From Pseudomonas paralcaligenes (lineage in GTDB: Bacteria > Pseudomonadota > Gammaproteobacteria > Pseudomonadales > Pseudomonadaceae): a stretch of 64,000 bases of DNA. Location of the stretch: the NCBI RefSeq assembly GCF_019655855.1, contig NZ_BPFX01000002.1, positions 124,001-188,000 on the forward strand, read 5' to 3'. A program made the translations under genes and the position numbers. The notes beneath the pieces are model-generated. The model ran no database searches, was not told the origin of the DNA, and worked only from the letters and a program-made list of their open reading frames with translations. Shown piece after piece: positions 20,590 to 29,927 of the stretch. Each line of letters begins with the position of its first letter. Position 1 is the first letter of the stretch.

Positions 20590-21135
20590 ATGACCCACTC
20601 CCCGCACGACGCCGAGCTGGTACACGCCCTGGCGCTGCATTACGACGATCTGGTCGAGTACATCCGCCGACGTTTCCAAGGCAGCCAGTTCGCCCGCGAG
20701 GTGGTGCACGACGTCTGCGTACAACTGCTCGAGAAGCCCCCGCAGCAACCGGTGAAGGTGCCCTTCGCCTTCCTGCGCCGGGCGTCCTTCAACCGCGCCA
20801 TCGACCGGCGCCGCGCCGACAGCACCCGCGATGCCCGCTTCGAGGCGGTGGCCGAGGTGCCCGACTGGCACATGCACGACCTGGACGGCGCCGCCGCGCT
20901 GGACTTCGAGCAGCAGCTCGAGGCCCTGCTGGCGATCATCGACGCGCTGCCGGCGCGCGCCCGCCAGGTGTTCCTGCTGCACCGCATCCACGATATGCCG
21001 CAGCGCGAGATCGCCGAGGAACTGGGCATCTCGGTGAACATGGTGACCCAGCATTTCGCCCGCGCCCTGCGCGACATCGCCCGGGACTGGGAGCCGGCCC
21101 GGCTCGCCCTGGCCGGCGGGCGCCGACAGCCATGA
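20590..21135 (+). CDS. ECF sigma factor, FecI-like (iron starvation type)
   Basis: This 181-residue sigma factor has region 2 (EYIRRRFQGSQFAREVVHDVCVQLLE) and region 4 with a helix-turn-helix (ALPARARQVFLLHRIHDMPQREIAEELGIS). It would direct transcription of the adjacent receptor when a ferric siderophore binds outside. The start lacks a good Shine-Dalgarno sequence. Its TGA overlaps the ATG of the fecR-like gene by ATGA, so the two are translationally coupled. Gene order (sigma, anti-sigma, receptor) and the Fur-like box support a cell-surface signalling role. Confidence 0.9.
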   Translation: MTHSPHDAELVHALALHYDDLVEYIRRRFQGSQFAREVVHDVCVQLLEKPPQQPVKVPFAFLRRASFNRAIDRRRADSTRDARFEAVAEVPDWHMHDLDGAAALDFEQQLEALLAIIDALPARARQVFLLHRIHDMPQREIAEELGISVNMVTQHFARALRDIARDWEPARLALAGGRRQP

Positions 21136-21971
21136 ACGACCGCGCGCGGCCCGACGACACGCCCGCCGACCCGCTGGCGCCCTTCGAGCAGGCGCTGCGC
21201 GCCCGCGTGCCGTCCCGGGAGGCCCTGCTCGCCGAGGCCAAGGCGCAGACCGCGCGCCAGCGGCGGCGCAAGCAGGCCCTGGGCGGCGGCCTGTCGGTGC
21301 TGCTGCTGGCGACCGGCCTGTGGCTGGCCGACCCCGCCTGGCAGCGCGAGGACATGCGCACCGCGGCCGGCGGGCGCGACAGCCTGACCCTGGCCGACGG
21401 CAGCCGGGTGGTGGTCAACGGCGCCACCCATCTGCGCGTCGAGCGGCGCCTGCGCAGCCGCCAGGTGGAACTGGTCGAGGGCGAGGCGACCTTCACCGTG
21501 GAGCACGGGCCCACGCCGTTCATCGTGCGCAGCCAGGGCGTCGACGTGCTCGATATCGGCACGGTGTTCAACGTGCGCAGCGACAGCCGGGGCGTGGCGG
21601 TCGCCGTGGTCGAAGGCGCCGTCGAGGTCTCCGCGGGCGCGTCGCCTGCTCGCCGCCTGGACGGCGGCCAGCAGGTGCTGGCCCGGGCCGGCGCGTTGGG
21701 CGACACCGAGCGGGTCGACCCGGCCCGCGCCACCGCCTGGCAACAGGGCAAGCTGCGTTTCGACGGCACGCCGCTGAGCGAGGTGATCGTCGACCTCCAG
21801 CGCTACCGCCAGGCGCCGGTCCGCCTGGCCGATCCGCGTCTCGGCGCGCTGCGGGTGTCCGGCGAATACGACAGCGCCGCCATCGAGTCGCTGATCGACC
21901 TGCTGCCGGTGATCCTGCCGGTCCGCCTGAGCCGCGCCGGCGACGGCAGCGTGGTGGTGGGCGGACGCTGA
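21132..21971 (+). CDS. FecR-like transmembrane anti-sigma regulator
   Basis: This 279-residue protein has a short cytoplasmic part, one membrane helix (LGGGLSVLLLATGLWLA, near residues 54-70) and a periplasmic FecR domain. In that domain LADGSRVVVNGATHLRV, EGEATFTVEHGPTPF and DIGTVFNVRSD are typical; a C-terminal STN-like segment follows. Arg-rich RQRRRK precedes the helix, recalling the Tat-type anchors of FecR proteins. Unusually, the N-terminal 50 residues contain no Trp, while classical FecR/FpvR anti-sigma domains have conserved Trp residues. The ATG overlaps the sigma stop. It links the TonB receptor signal to the sigma factor. Confidence 0.9.
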   Translation: MNDRARPDDTPADPLAPFEQALRARVPSREALLAEAKAQTARQRRRKQALGGGLSVLLLATGLWLADPAWQREDMRTAAGGRDSLTLADGSRVVVNGATHLRVERRLRSRQVELVEGEATFTVEHGPTPFIVRSQGVDVLDIGTVFNVRSDSRGVAVAVVEGAVEVSAGASPARRLDGGQQVLARAGALGDTERVDPARATAWQQGKLRFDGTPLSEVIVDLQRYRQAPVRLADPRLGALRVSGEYDSAAIESLIDLLPVILPVRLSRAGDGSVVVGGR

Positions 21972-22087
21972 TCGGCGGGTCGCCCGGGAAAAACAACGAT
22001 AATTTTTCCCAGGCGACCTCAACATCCCCCCAGGCTCATCCGCCACTCCCTGTGATCGTCACTTTCTGCTCGTTCATGGGGAGTTTC

Positions 22088-24601
22088 ATGGATACCAAAC
22101 CGACCACCGCGCCGTCCCGGCACAGCCGCCTTTCCCTCCTGATCGCCGGCCTGGCGCTGGCCTCGACCCTGCATGCCCAGGACGCCACCCACGCGCTGAA
22201 CCTGCCGGCCCAGCCGCTGGACCAGGCGATCAACGCCCTGGCCGGGCAGACCGGCAGCCGCATCCTGTTCGCCACCGATGTGGCCGAGGGCCTGAACGCG
22301 CCGGCGGTGAGCGGCGACCTGACCGTGGAGCAGGCGCTGCAGCGCCTGCTGCAGGGTTCCGACCTGACCGCCCAGGCCACCGCCGACGGCGGCTTCGTGA
22401 TCGCCGCGCCGGCGGCGGGCGGCACGGCGCTGGAGCTGGGGGCGACCACCATCCAGGGCCAGGGCATGGGCGAGGCGACCGAAAACTCCGGTTCCTACAC
22501 CACCGGGCTGGTCAGCGTCGGCTCGAAGACCCCGACCAGCCTCAAGGACACGCCGCAGACGGTATCGATCATCAGCCAGCAGATGATCGAGGACCAGCGC
22601 ATCACCACCCTGCCCGAGGCGATGAAGCGTGCGCCGGGCATCACCGTGCGCAACAACAACTACCACGTCGAGCAGTTCTTCTCGCGCGGCTTCAGCATCG
22701 ACAACGTGCAGATCGACGGCGCGGCGCCCATGGACATCGGCAATGGCCTGGGCACCTTCTACAGCGACCGCCTGTACGACATGGCGTCGTACGACCATGT
22801 CGAGGTGCTGCGCGGCGCGAGCGGCCTGCTGGGCGGTACGGGTGACCCGGGCGGCATCGTCAATCTGGTGCGCAAGCGTCCGCTGGACAGCTACCAGCTG
22901 AAGCTCAACACCTCCGCCGGCACCTGGGACAACTACCGCACCGAGGTCGACCTGACCGGCCCGCTGGCGTTCGACGGCAAGCTGCGCGGGAGGGTGGTGG
23001 CGGCCTATTCCGACCGCCAGTACTTCATGGACAACCGCAGCACCGAGAAGCCGTATCTCTACGGCATCTTCGAGGCCGACCTCACCGACGACACCATGCT
23101 CACCCTCGGCGGCAGCTACGACAAACTCAAGGAGAACGGCACCGGCGACGGCCTGCCGCGCTACAGCACCGGCGGCGACGTGCACCAGCCGCGCAGCACT
23201 TGGTACACCACCGACGCCGCCTGGTCCGATAGCTACACCCGCGAGTGGTTCGCCAAGCTCGACCACGACTTCAACCAGGACTGGAAGCTCAACGCGTCCT
23301 ACACCTATTCCTACAACGGCTCCACCACCGAGGGCATCATTCCCTACGGCTCGGTGGACGAAGCCACCGACACCGGGCCGTACTGGTGGGGCAGCTACGT
23401 CTCCAGCTGGAGCAAGCAGTCGGTGTTCGACGTCAACCTGTCCGGGTACTTCGATGCGTTCGGCCGCCAGCACGAGTTGCTGGTCGGGGGCGACTACCAG
23501 AAGGTCACCAGCCGCTGGCGCGGGGCCCCGGGCATGCTCGACAAGGGCGGCATGATCGACATCTGGAACCCCGGCGCCACGCCGTTGCCCAGCAACCGCT
23601 CCAGCCATGAGTTCTGGCGCGACTACTACCCCAACACCCGCGAGCAGTACGGCCTGTACTCGACCCTGCGCCTGCAGCTGAGCGACCCGCTGAAACTGGT
23701 GGTGGGCGCCCGTGCCCAGCGCTACAAGTTCGAGCAGGCCTACAGCATGCGCAAGAGCGACGGCACCGGACCCTGGGTGGAGCAGGACGACGTGTTCGAT
23801 CGCGAGCCGACCACCGTGGTGCCGTTCGGCGGGCTGATCTATGCGCTGAATGACGACTGGTCGACCTACGTCAGCTACTCCGAGGTGTTCAAGCCCCAGG
23901 CGCAGAAGCTCAAGGGGCCGGAAGACGTGGCCACTTCCCTGGAGCCGATGACCGGCAAGACCTACGAGACCGGCATCAAGGGCGAACTGCTCGGTGGGGC
24001 GCTGAACGTCAGCGCCGCGCTGTTCTACACCACCCGCGAGCACCAGGCGGCGACCGATCCGGCGTATCCCAACCCGCCCTTCAGCTACAGCAGCTCCTGC
24101 TGCTTCCTGGCGCAGGACAAGATCACCAGCAAGGGCATCGACCTGGAAGCCACCGGCGAGATCGCGCCCGGCTGGGAGGTGCTGGCCGGATACACCTACA
24201 ACCAGGTACGCAACGACACCCAAGAGACGCTCTACAGCACCGTCACGCCCAAGCACCTGCTCAAGCTCTGGACCACCTACACCCTGCCGGACACGCTGTC
24301 GGCCTGGCGTGTCGGCGGTGGCGTGACCGCGATGAGCCCGACCTACGTGGAGGGCGAGGCCTATCGCTTCGACGGCGACTGGAACGTCATCGACGCCCAG
24401 CCCTACAAGTTCAGCCAGTCGGGCTACGCGGTGTACGACGCGATGATCGAGTACGACGTGGACGAGCACTGGACCGTTGCCCTGAAGGGCAACAACCTGT
24501 TCGACCGACGCTACTACGCCAGCGTCGGCACCTCCGAGTACGGCAACTACTACGGTGAGCCGCGCAACTACATGCTGACCCTGCGCGGCACCTTCTGGTA
24601 G
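22088..24601 (+). CDS. TonB-dependent ferric-siderophore receptor with N-terminal signalling domain
   Basis: This 837-residue outer-membrane receptor has a signal peptide ending near LALASTLHAQ and a secretin/TonB short N-terminal (STN) domain at about residues 30-110. A plug domain follows, with DTPQTVSIISQQMIEDQ and GLLGGTGDPGGIVNLVRKRP, and then a 22-strand barrel ending in aromatic LRGTFW. The STN domain marks it as a transducer receptor that signals through the upstream FecR/sigma pair. It resembles FpvA/FoxA-type siderophore receptors, but the ligand cannot be read from the sequence. The start at 22088 follows GGGGAG with a short 4-base spacer; an in-frame ATG lies at 22076. Confidence 0.93.
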   Translation: MDTKPTTAPSRHSRLSLLIAGLALASTLHAQDATHALNLPAQPLDQAINALAGQTGSRILFATDVAEGLNAPAVSGDLTVEQALQRLLQGSDLTAQATADGGFVIAAPAAGGTALELGATTIQGQGMGEATENSGSYTTGLVSVGSKTPTSLKDTPQTVSIISQQMIEDQRITTLPEAMKRAPGITVRNNNYHVEQFFSRGFSIDNVQIDGAAPMDIGNGLGTFYSDRLYDMASYDHVEVLRGASGLLGGTGDPGGIVNLVRKRPLDSYQLKLNTSAGTWDNYRTEVDLTGPLAFDGKLRGRVVAAYSDRQYFMDNRSTEKPYLYGIFEADLTDDTMLTLGGSYDKLKENGTGDGLPRYSTGGDVHQPRSTWYTTDAAWSDSYTREWFAKLDHDFNQDWKLNASYTYSYNGSTTEGIIPYGSVDEATDTGPYWWGSYVSSWSKQSVFDVNLSGYFDAFGRQHELLVGGDYQKVTSRWRGAPGMLDKGGMIDIWNPGATPLPSNRSSHEFWRDYYPNTREQYGLYSTLRLQLSDPLKLVVGARAQRYKFEQAYSMRKSDGTGPWVEQDDVFDREPTTVVPFGGLIYALNDDWSTYVSYSEVFKPQAQKLKGPEDVATSLEPMTGKTYETGIKGELLGGALNVSAALFYTTREHQAATDPAYPNPPFSYSSSCCFLAQDKITSKGIDLEATGEIAPGWEVLAGYTYNQVRNDTQETLYSTVTPKHLLKLWTTYTLPDTLSAWRVGGGVTAMSPTYVEGEAYRFDGDWNVIDAQPYKFSQSGYAVYDAMIEYDVDEHWTVALKGNNLFDRRYYASVGTSEYGNYYGEPRNYMLTLRGTFW

Positions 24602-24616
24602 GCCCGTCCGCGCAGC

Positions 24617-24648
24617 GCGAAACGCCCGCCTCGCCGCGGGCGTTTCGC
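24617..24648. terminator. Bidirectional terminator-like hairpin between the receptor and lrp
   Basis: GCGAAACGCCCGC and GCGGGCGTTTCGC form a perfect 13-bp stem with a 6-base loop between the two convergent genes. There is no long U-tract on either strand. Confidence 0.65.
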
Positions 24649-24662
24649 GTTCGGCACCCCGG

Positions 24663-25151
24663 TTACTCCGGCACCGGCAGCGTCAGCGACTCCTTGACCT
24701 CTTCCATGACGATATAGGACTTCGACTCGCGCACGTGCGGCAACTTGAGCAGGATGTCGCCGAGCAGCTTGCGGTAGCTGGCCATTTCGTTGATCCGCGC
24801 CTTCACCAGATAGTCGAAGTCGCCGCTGACCAGGTGGCACTCCAGCACGTGAGGCAGCTTGAGCACGGCGCGGCGGAATTCCTCGAAGGTGTCGCCGGAC
24901 TTGTAGTCCAGGCTGATCTCGACGAACACCAGCAGGCTGGCCTTGAGCTGCTGCGGATTGAGCCGGGCGTGGTAGCCCATGATGATGCCCTCGCGCTCCA
25001 GGCGGCGGACGCGCTCGGTGCAGGGGGTGGTGGACAGGCCCACCCGCTCGCCCAGTTCGGTGAACGAGATGCGCCCCTCCTCCTGGAGGATGCGCAGGAT
25101 GTTGCGGTCGATCTTGTCCAGTTCACGGCGGCTCTGGTGCTGGGTTCTCAT
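24663..25151 (-). CDS. lrp: Lrp/AsnC family regulator (Lrp, likely activator of dadA)
   Basis: This 162-residue leucine-responsive regulator has an N-terminal helix-turn-helix (LDKIDRNILRILQEEGRISFTELGERVGLSTTPCTERVRRL) split between recognition helices, and a C-terminal RAM domain (HLVSGDFDYLVKARI). In P. aeruginosa the homologue near the dad operon (DadR/Lrp) activates dadAX in response to L-alanine. Here dadA lies 3 kb away, beyond the YdbH operon. The start MRTQHQSRRELDKIDR matches the family. Confidence 0.93.
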   Translation of the reverse strand: MRTQHQSRRELDKIDRNILRILQEEGRISFTELGERVGLSTTPCTERVRRLEREGIIMGYHARLNPQQLKASLLVFVEISLDYKSGDTFEEFRRAVLKLPHVLECHLVSGDFDYLVKARINEMASYRKLLGDILLKLPHVRESKSYIVMEEVKESLTLPVPE

Positions 25152-25299
25152 GGATGCCTCAAGTGGTTGCCGTCTCGGCTGGGAAATCCTCGGCCAATAT
25201 AGTGGCCCGGGTAGTGGAAATCACTGCCTGGACGAAACGCCTTGATCTCGGCCGGCCCAGCCTCCACCCTGACTCCGAGTCGCCGGACGAGATGCCTGC

Positions 25300-27498
25300 A
25301 TGTCCTTTCCCCGCCTGACGCGGATTCTGTTGCTGCTGATCCTCTGCGCCGTGCTCGGCTGGCTGGGCTGGGAACGCCTGCTGGCGGCCCAGGGCATCGA
25401 CGAGCTGGACTGGCGCGGGCTCGGCCTCTCGCGCGACGGACTGGCGCTGGACGAACTGCAGGCGCGTCGGGGCGGCCCCGACGGCAGCCGGCTGGTGGTG
25501 CGGGCACTGGGGCTGTTCCTGGCCTGGCCAGGCTCCCGGGACGGGCAGTGGGGGCTGGAGGAGTTCCGCGCCCGGGCCGTGCAGGCGAGCTGGCAGCCCG
25601 GAGCGGCCGTCGACAATGAGCCGAGCGACCCCCAGACCATCCTCGACGGCCTGCGCTGGGTGCCGCGGCGGGTGAGCGTCGAGGACCTGAGCCTGGACCT
25701 GCCCTGCGCCAGCGGGCGCTGCACGTTGCGCGGGAACCTGCAGCTGGATGCCACCGCGCTGCCGGCGACGCTGCGCCTGGACCTGCTGCAGGGCGAGCGC
25801 CGCGTGGCGGTGAACGCCCAGGCGGGCCGGCAGGCCGGCGAATGGCAGCTCGACGCCGAGGCGACCTTCGACGGCCAGCCCTGGCTGACCCTGGCCAGCC
25901 GCCTCCAGGCCGACAGCCCCACACCACTCTGGAGCGGCAACCTGCGGCTGGCGCAGATGGCCGATACCCGCCCGCTGTTCGCCTGGCTGAGCCAATGGCT
26001 GCCGTCCGACGAACGCCTGCTGCACGCCGAGGCCGCGCTGCGCTTCGACGCCGACTGGCAACTGACCCTGGCGAGCGCCGACGACCCGCTCGACCTGAAC
26101 CGGCTGCGCCAGGGCAGCGGTACCTTCGCCGTGCAGGCGCAACTGAAGAGCCCGCAGCTGCGCCACGACACCCTGCACCTGCAGGGCATCGACCTGGACG
26201 CCCGCATTCAGGGCAGCCTCGCCGACGAGCGCCTGGCGCTCGCCGTGCAGGCGCCGTCGCGGCTGATCCTGGCCCTATTGCGGGTGGACCAGACGTTCAC
26301 GGCCAAGGCCCTGCGCGCCGAGCTGGGAGGGCTGACCATCGCCCTCGACCCGTCCGCCGGCGCCGGGCTGGAAGGCCCACTCCAATTGAAGGTCGGCAGC
26401 CTGCAGCAGGAGCAAATGTTGCCCTTGGGCTGGCAGTTCAAGGGCCAGGTGCAGGCGGCCGCCGAGCGCCAGACCCTGCGCGGCACGCTGAGCAACGACG
26501 CCGGCCTGAGCGCCGAGCTGCAGGGCGACTACGACCGGCAGGGGGCGCTGTCGCTGTCCGCCGCCTTCGGCGAAATCTTCTTCCGCGCCGGCAACCCGCT
26601 GAGCAAGACCCTGGTGGCCTGGCCGCCGCTGCTGGAACTCGCCAATGGCCGACTGACAGCCAAGGCCAGCCTGCGCAGCGGCCCCGGCCGGCCACTGGTG
26701 CTGCAGGCGGGGCTGCAGTTCAAGGGCCTCGACGGCATCTACGACCGCAGCGAACTGCTCGGCCTGGCCGGCCGGCTCGACCTGCGGATCGATGGCCAGC
26801 AACTGGTGCTGGATGCCCCCGAACTGAATCTGAACCAGGCCAACCCGGGGCTGCCCATCGGCCCCCTGCAGTTCCAGGGCCGCTACGCCGCCAGCCTCGA
26901 CCGGCCGGCCGCCGGGCAACTGAGCTGGACCCGCGCGAGCAGCGGCCTGTTCAAGGGCGAGGCGTCGCTGGAGCCGGGGCGGGTCGACCTGAGCCAGGCC
27001 GGCCAGCGCCTGACGGCCCGGCTCAAGGGGCTGCAACTGGACGAGATTTTCCGGGTCTACCCGGCTGAAGGATTGGCCGGTCGCGGTGCCCTGTCCGGCC
27101 AGCTGCCGGTGCTGGTCGACCCGAAGGGCGTGCGCATCGAGCGCGGGAGGGTGGCGGCCGAGGCCCCGGGCTACCTGCGCTTCCGCTCGGAGAAGATTCG
27201 CGCACTGGGGCGCAGCAACCCCGGCATGCAGCTGGTGGTCGATGCCCTCGACGACTTCCACTACGACCTGCTCGAAAGCGCCGTTGACTATGATGAACAC
27301 GGCAAGCTGACCCTGGGGCTGCGCCTGCAAGGACGCAACCCGGACCTGGAAAAGGGTCGGCCGATCAACCTCAACGTCAACCTGGAAGAGGACGTGCCCG
27401 CCTTGCTTACCAGCCTGCAGCTCACCGACAAGGTCAGCGAAACCATCCGCCAGCGTGTCCAGGAACGTCTGCGCCAGCGCAACGTGCCCGCCCCATGA
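25300..27498 (+). CDS. ydbH: YdbH-family AsmA-like intermembrane protein
   Basis: This 732-residue protein has an N-terminal membrane anchor (ILLLLILCAVLGWLGW) and a long beta-rich body typical of AsmA-like/YdbH proteins. In E. coli, YdbH together with the lipoprotein YnbE forms a bridge across the periplasm for phospholipid transport to the outer membrane, redundantly with TamB and YhdP. This version is shorter than the E. coli one of about 880 residues. The next two genes are YnbE- and YdbL-like and nearly contiguous, so all three form one operon. Few short motifs exist for this family; the call rests on layout and neighbours. Confidence 0.85.
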   Translation: MSFPRLTRILLLLILCAVLGWLGWERLLAAQGIDELDWRGLGLSRDGLALDELQARRGGPDGSRLVVRALGLFLAWPGSRDGQWGLEEFRARAVQASWQPGAAVDNEPSDPQTILDGLRWVPRRVSVEDLSLDLPCASGRCTLRGNLQLDATALPATLRLDLLQGERRVAVNAQAGRQAGEWQLDAEATFDGQPWLTLASRLQADSPTPLWSGNLRLAQMADTRPLFAWLSQWLPSDERLLHAEAALRFDADWQLTLASADDPLDLNRLRQGSGTFAVQAQLKSPQLRHDTLHLQGIDLDARIQGSLADERLALAVQAPSRLILALLRVDQTFTAKALRAELGGLTIALDPSAGAGLEGPLQLKVGSLQQEQMLPLGWQFKGQVQAAAERQTLRGTLSNDAGLSAELQGDYDRQGALSLSAAFGEIFFRAGNPLSKTLVAWPPLLELANGRLTAKASLRSGPGRPLVLQAGLQFKGLDGIYDRSELLGLAGRLDLRIDGQQLVLDAPELNLNQANPGLPIGPLQFQGRYAASLDRPAAGQLSWTRASSGLFKGEASLEPGRVDLSQAGQRLTARLKGLQLDEIFRVYPAEGLAGRGALSGQLPVLVDPKGVRIERGRVAAEAPGYLRFRSEKIRALGRSNPGMQLVVDALDDFHYDLLESAVDYDEHGKLTLGLRLQGRNPDLEKGRPINLNVNLEEDVPALLTSLQLTDKVSETIRQRVQERLRQRNVPAP

Positions 27499-27512
27499 TC
27501 CGGGAGATCGCC

Positions 27513-27695
27513 ATGCGCCCGAGCGCCCTGTTCTGTCTCGTCCTGCTGGTCGCCGCCTGCACGCCCACCGTGCAGCTGGCGGTGCCCAACGAACCGATCA
27601 ACATCAACCTCAACGTGAAGATCGAGCACGAAATCTACATCAAGGTCGACAAGGCCCTGGACTCGATCATCAACGAATCCAGCGGCCTGTTCTGA
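27513..27695 (+). CDS. ynbE: YnbE-like lipoprotein
   Basis: This 60-residue lipoprotein has the lipobox LLVAAC, with Cys near residue 16, followed by NEPININLNVKIEHEIYIKVD, the YnbE family core. In E. coli YnbE sits in the outer membrane and stacks onto the C terminus of YdbH. The ATG at 27513 has GGGAG upstream; an ATG at 27495 overlaps the ydbH end but would spoil the signal peptide. Confidence 0.87.
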   Translation: MRPSALFCLVLLVAACTPTVQLAVPNEPININLNVKIEHEIYIKVDKALDSIINESSGLF

Positions 27696-27717
27696 GCCGC
27701 TGCAAGGAGCCAAGAGC

Positions 27718-28062
27718 ATGAAACTGCGTAGCAAACTGGGGTACGGCGTGCTGGTGCTCTGCCTGAGCCTGCCGGCCTGGGCCATGAGCCTGAGCGAAGC
27801 GATGTCGGCGCTGGGCCCGGCCAAGGCCAGCGGCCAGCTCGGCGAGCAGCCGGACGGCTATCTGGGCGTGGTCAGCGGCGGCGGCCAGGCGACGGAGATC
27901 GCCGAGCAGATCAACCAGGCGCGGCGTGCCGAGTACCAGCGCCTGGCCAAGGAGAACGGCCTGCAGCTGGGCGACGTCGAGGCCATGGCCGGGCAGAAGG
28001 CGCTGGATAAGACGCCGTCCGGGCAGTACATCCAGGTCAACAACAAGTGGGTGCGCAAGTAG
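27718..28062 (+). CDS. ydbL: YdbL-like periplasmic protein (DUF1318)
   Basis: This 114-residue exported protein has a signal peptide ending near SLPAWA and then the DUF1318 core: GYLGVVSGG, AEQINQARRAEYQRLAKENG and YIQVNNKWVRK. YdbL is reported to tune YdbH-YnbE assembly in E. coli. The ATG follows AAGGAG and lies 22 bases after ynbE, so it is the third gene of the operon. Confidence 0.87.
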   Translation: MKLRSKLGYGVLVLCLSLPAWAMSLSEAMSALGPAKASGQLGEQPDGYLGVVSGGGQATEIAEQINQARRAEYQRLAKENGLQLGDVEAMAGQKALDKTPSGQYIQVNNKWVRK

Positions 28063-28070
28063 CGCACCGC

Positions 28071-28095
28071 CTCGCCGCGCCAGGCGCGCGGCGAG
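28071..28095 (+). terminator. Hairpin after ydbL
   Basis: CTCGCCGCG and CGCGGCGAG pair across a 7-base loop, 9 bases after the ydbL stop. There is no U-tract, so this is a possible rho-assisted end. Confidence 0.5.
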
Positions 28096-28224
28096 ACATT
28101 CTCCTGCTGTTCCGCCGTTTTTTCCTTTGCTGGTGCCTTTCCTGCTCGCGTGAAACGCCTTATGGCCGAGCTTTCCCCTCGAATATTGCCTTCTAAACAG
28201 TGAAAAGACCTATCTGAGTCTTTC

Positions 28225-28230
28225 TATACT
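28225..28230 (+). promoter_or_regulatory. -10 element of the dadA promoter
   Basis: TATACT lies about 60 bases before dadA, with no recognisable -35 at the right distance. This suits an activator-dependent promoter; Lrp activation of dadA is known in Pseudomonas. The region 28150-28270 is distinctly AT-richer than its surroundings. Confidence 0.5.
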
Positions 28231-28289
28231 GCGCGCATTGCGGGTCCATATTTTCACGAGGCGGAGCAATCCGCGGCGAGGAGGCGACA

Positions 28290-29588
28290 ATGCGTGTTCT
28301 GGTTCTCGGCAGCGGGGTGATCGGCACCGCCAGCGCCTACTATCTGGCCCGTGCCGGGTTCGAGGTAGTGGTGGTCGACCGCCAGGATGGCCCGGCCCTG
28401 GAAACCAGCTTCGCCAACGCCGGCCAGGTCTCCCCCGGCTACGCCTCGCCCTGGGCCGCCCCGGGCGTACCGCTGAAGGCCATCAAGTGGCTGCTGCAGA
28501 AGCACGCGCCGCTGGCGATCCGCGCCACCGGCGACATCGACCAGTACCTGTGGATGGCGCAGATGCTGCGCAACTGCACCGCCGCCCGCTACGCGGTGAA
28601 CAAGGAGCGCATGGTGCGCCTGTCCGAGTACAGCCGCGACTGCCTCGACGAACTGCGCGCCGAGACCGGCATCGCCTACGAAGGCCGCCAGCTCGGCACC
28701 ACCCAGCTGTTCCGCACCCAGGCCCAGCTCGACAACGCCGCCAAGGACATCGCCGTGCTGGAAGCCTCCGGCGTGCCCTACGAGGTGCTCGACCGCGCCG
28801 GCATCGCCCGCGTCGAACCGGCCCTGGCCGGCGTCACCGACAAGCTGGCCGGCGCCCTGCGCCTGCCCAACGACCAGACCGGCGACTGCCAGATGTTCAC
28901 CACCCAACTGGCGGACATGGCCAGGGCCCTGGGCGTGGAATTCCGCTTCGGCCAGAACATCCAGCGCCTTGACCACGCCGGCGACCGCATCAACGGCGTG
29001 TGGATCGACGGCAAGCTGGAGACCGCCGACCGCTACGTGCTCGCCCTCGGCAGCTACAGCCCGCAGCTGCTCAAGCCGCTGGGCGTCCGCGCGCCGGTCT
29101 ACCCGCTCAAGGGCTACTCGCTGACCGTGCCGATCACCAACCCCGACATGGCGCCGGCCTCGACCATCCTCGACGAGACCTACAAGGTCGCCATCACCCG
29201 CTTCGACAACCGCATCCGCGTGGGCGGCATGGCCGAGATCGCGGGCTTCGACCTGAGCCTCAACCCGCGCCGCCGCGAGACGCTGGAAATGATCACCGCC
29301 GACCTCTACCCCCAGGGCGGCGACCTGGCCCAGGCGAGCTTCTGGACCGGCCTGCGCCCGGCCACCCCGGACGGCACGCCCATCGTCGGCGCCACGCCGT
29401 ACCGCAACCTGTTCCTCAACACCGGACACGGTACCCTTGGCTGGACCATGGCCTGCGGCTCCGGCCGTTTCCTCGCCGACCTGATGGCGAAGAAGCGCCC
29501 GCAGATCAGCGCCGAAGGCCTGGACATTTCCCGTTACGGCAAGACCAAGGAGACCCACAAGCATGTCCATCCAGCGCCGGCACATTGA
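28290..29588 (+). CDS. dadA: D-amino-acid dehydrogenase small subunit
   Basis: DadA oxidatively deaminates D-alanine and other D-amino acids, passing electrons to the respiratory chain at the inner membrane. At 432 residues it is standard. The FAD-binding fold [20 protein letters not shown] and the family motif [19 protein letters not shown] are clear, as is the C-terminal [24 protein letters not shown] precedes the ATG at 28290. Its last 26 bases overlap ridA, and dadX follows. The products pyruvate and ammonia, with iminium intermediates, explain the linkage to a RidA deaminase. Confidence 0.97.
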   Translation: MRVLVLGSGVIGTASAYYLARAGFEVVVVDRQDGPALETSFANAGQVSPGYASPWAAPGVPLKAIKWLLQKHAPLAIRATGDIDQYLWMAQMLRNCTAARYAVNKERMVRLSEYSRDCLDELRAETGIAYEGRQLGTTQLFRTQAQLDNAAKDIAVLEASGVPYEVLDRAGIARVEPALAGVTDKLAGALRLPNDQTGDCQMFTTQLADMARALGVEFRFGQNIQRLDHAGDRINGVWIDGKLETADRYVLALGSYSPQLLKPLGVRAPVYPLKGYSLTVPITNPDMAPASTILDETYKVAITRFDNRIRVGGMAEIAGFDLSLNPRRRETLEMITADLYPQGGDLAQASFWTGLRPATPDGTPIVGATPYRNLFLNTGHGTLGWTMACGSGRFLADLMAKKRPQISAEGLDISRYGKTKETHKHVHPAPAH

Positions 29589-29916
29589 GAAACGCTACAG
29601 CGAGATCGTCCTCCACAACGGCACCGTCTACCTGGCGGGCCAGCTGGCCGACGACTATAGCGGCGACATCGCCGAGCAGACCCGCCAGACCCTGGCCAAC
29701 GTCGACCGCGCGCTGGCCGAGGCCGGCAGCGACAAGACCCGGATTCTCTCGGTGACCATCTACCTCAAGGACATCGCCGCCGACTACGCCGGCCTCAACC
29801 AGGTGTGGGACGCCTGGGTCGCCGAGGGCGCCGCGCCGGCCCGCGCCTGCGTCGAGGGCAAGCTGTACGACCCGCGCGCCCTGGTGGAAATGACGGTCAT
29901 CGCCGCCCAGAACTGA
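29563..29916 (+). CDS. RidA family enamine/imine deaminase
   Basis: This 117-residue RidA (YjgF/UK114) protein hydrolyses reactive imines released by amino-acid oxidases. The family core is visible in [32 protein letters not shown] and [19 protein letters not shown], which includes the conserved substrate-binding Arg and Glu. The ATG at 29563 lies inside the end of dadA, so translation is coupled. By inference it detoxifies the iminoacid product of DadA. A terminator follows, separating it partly from dadX. Confidence 0.93.
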   Translation: MSIQRRHIEKRYSEIVLHNGTVYLAGQLADDYSGDIAEQTRQTLANVDRALAEAGSDKTRILSVTIYLKDIAADYAGLNQVWDAWVAEGAAPARACVEGKLYDPRALVEMTVIAAQN

Positions 29917-29927
29917 TTCCCTGACTC

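Noticed and set aside
22019..24469. Open frame of over 800 codons antisense to the TonB receptor
   Set aside because: High GC at the third position opens long antisense frames. The product is low-complexity (Val/Ala/Gly/His/Gln) and resembles no family, while the plus-strand receptor is clear.
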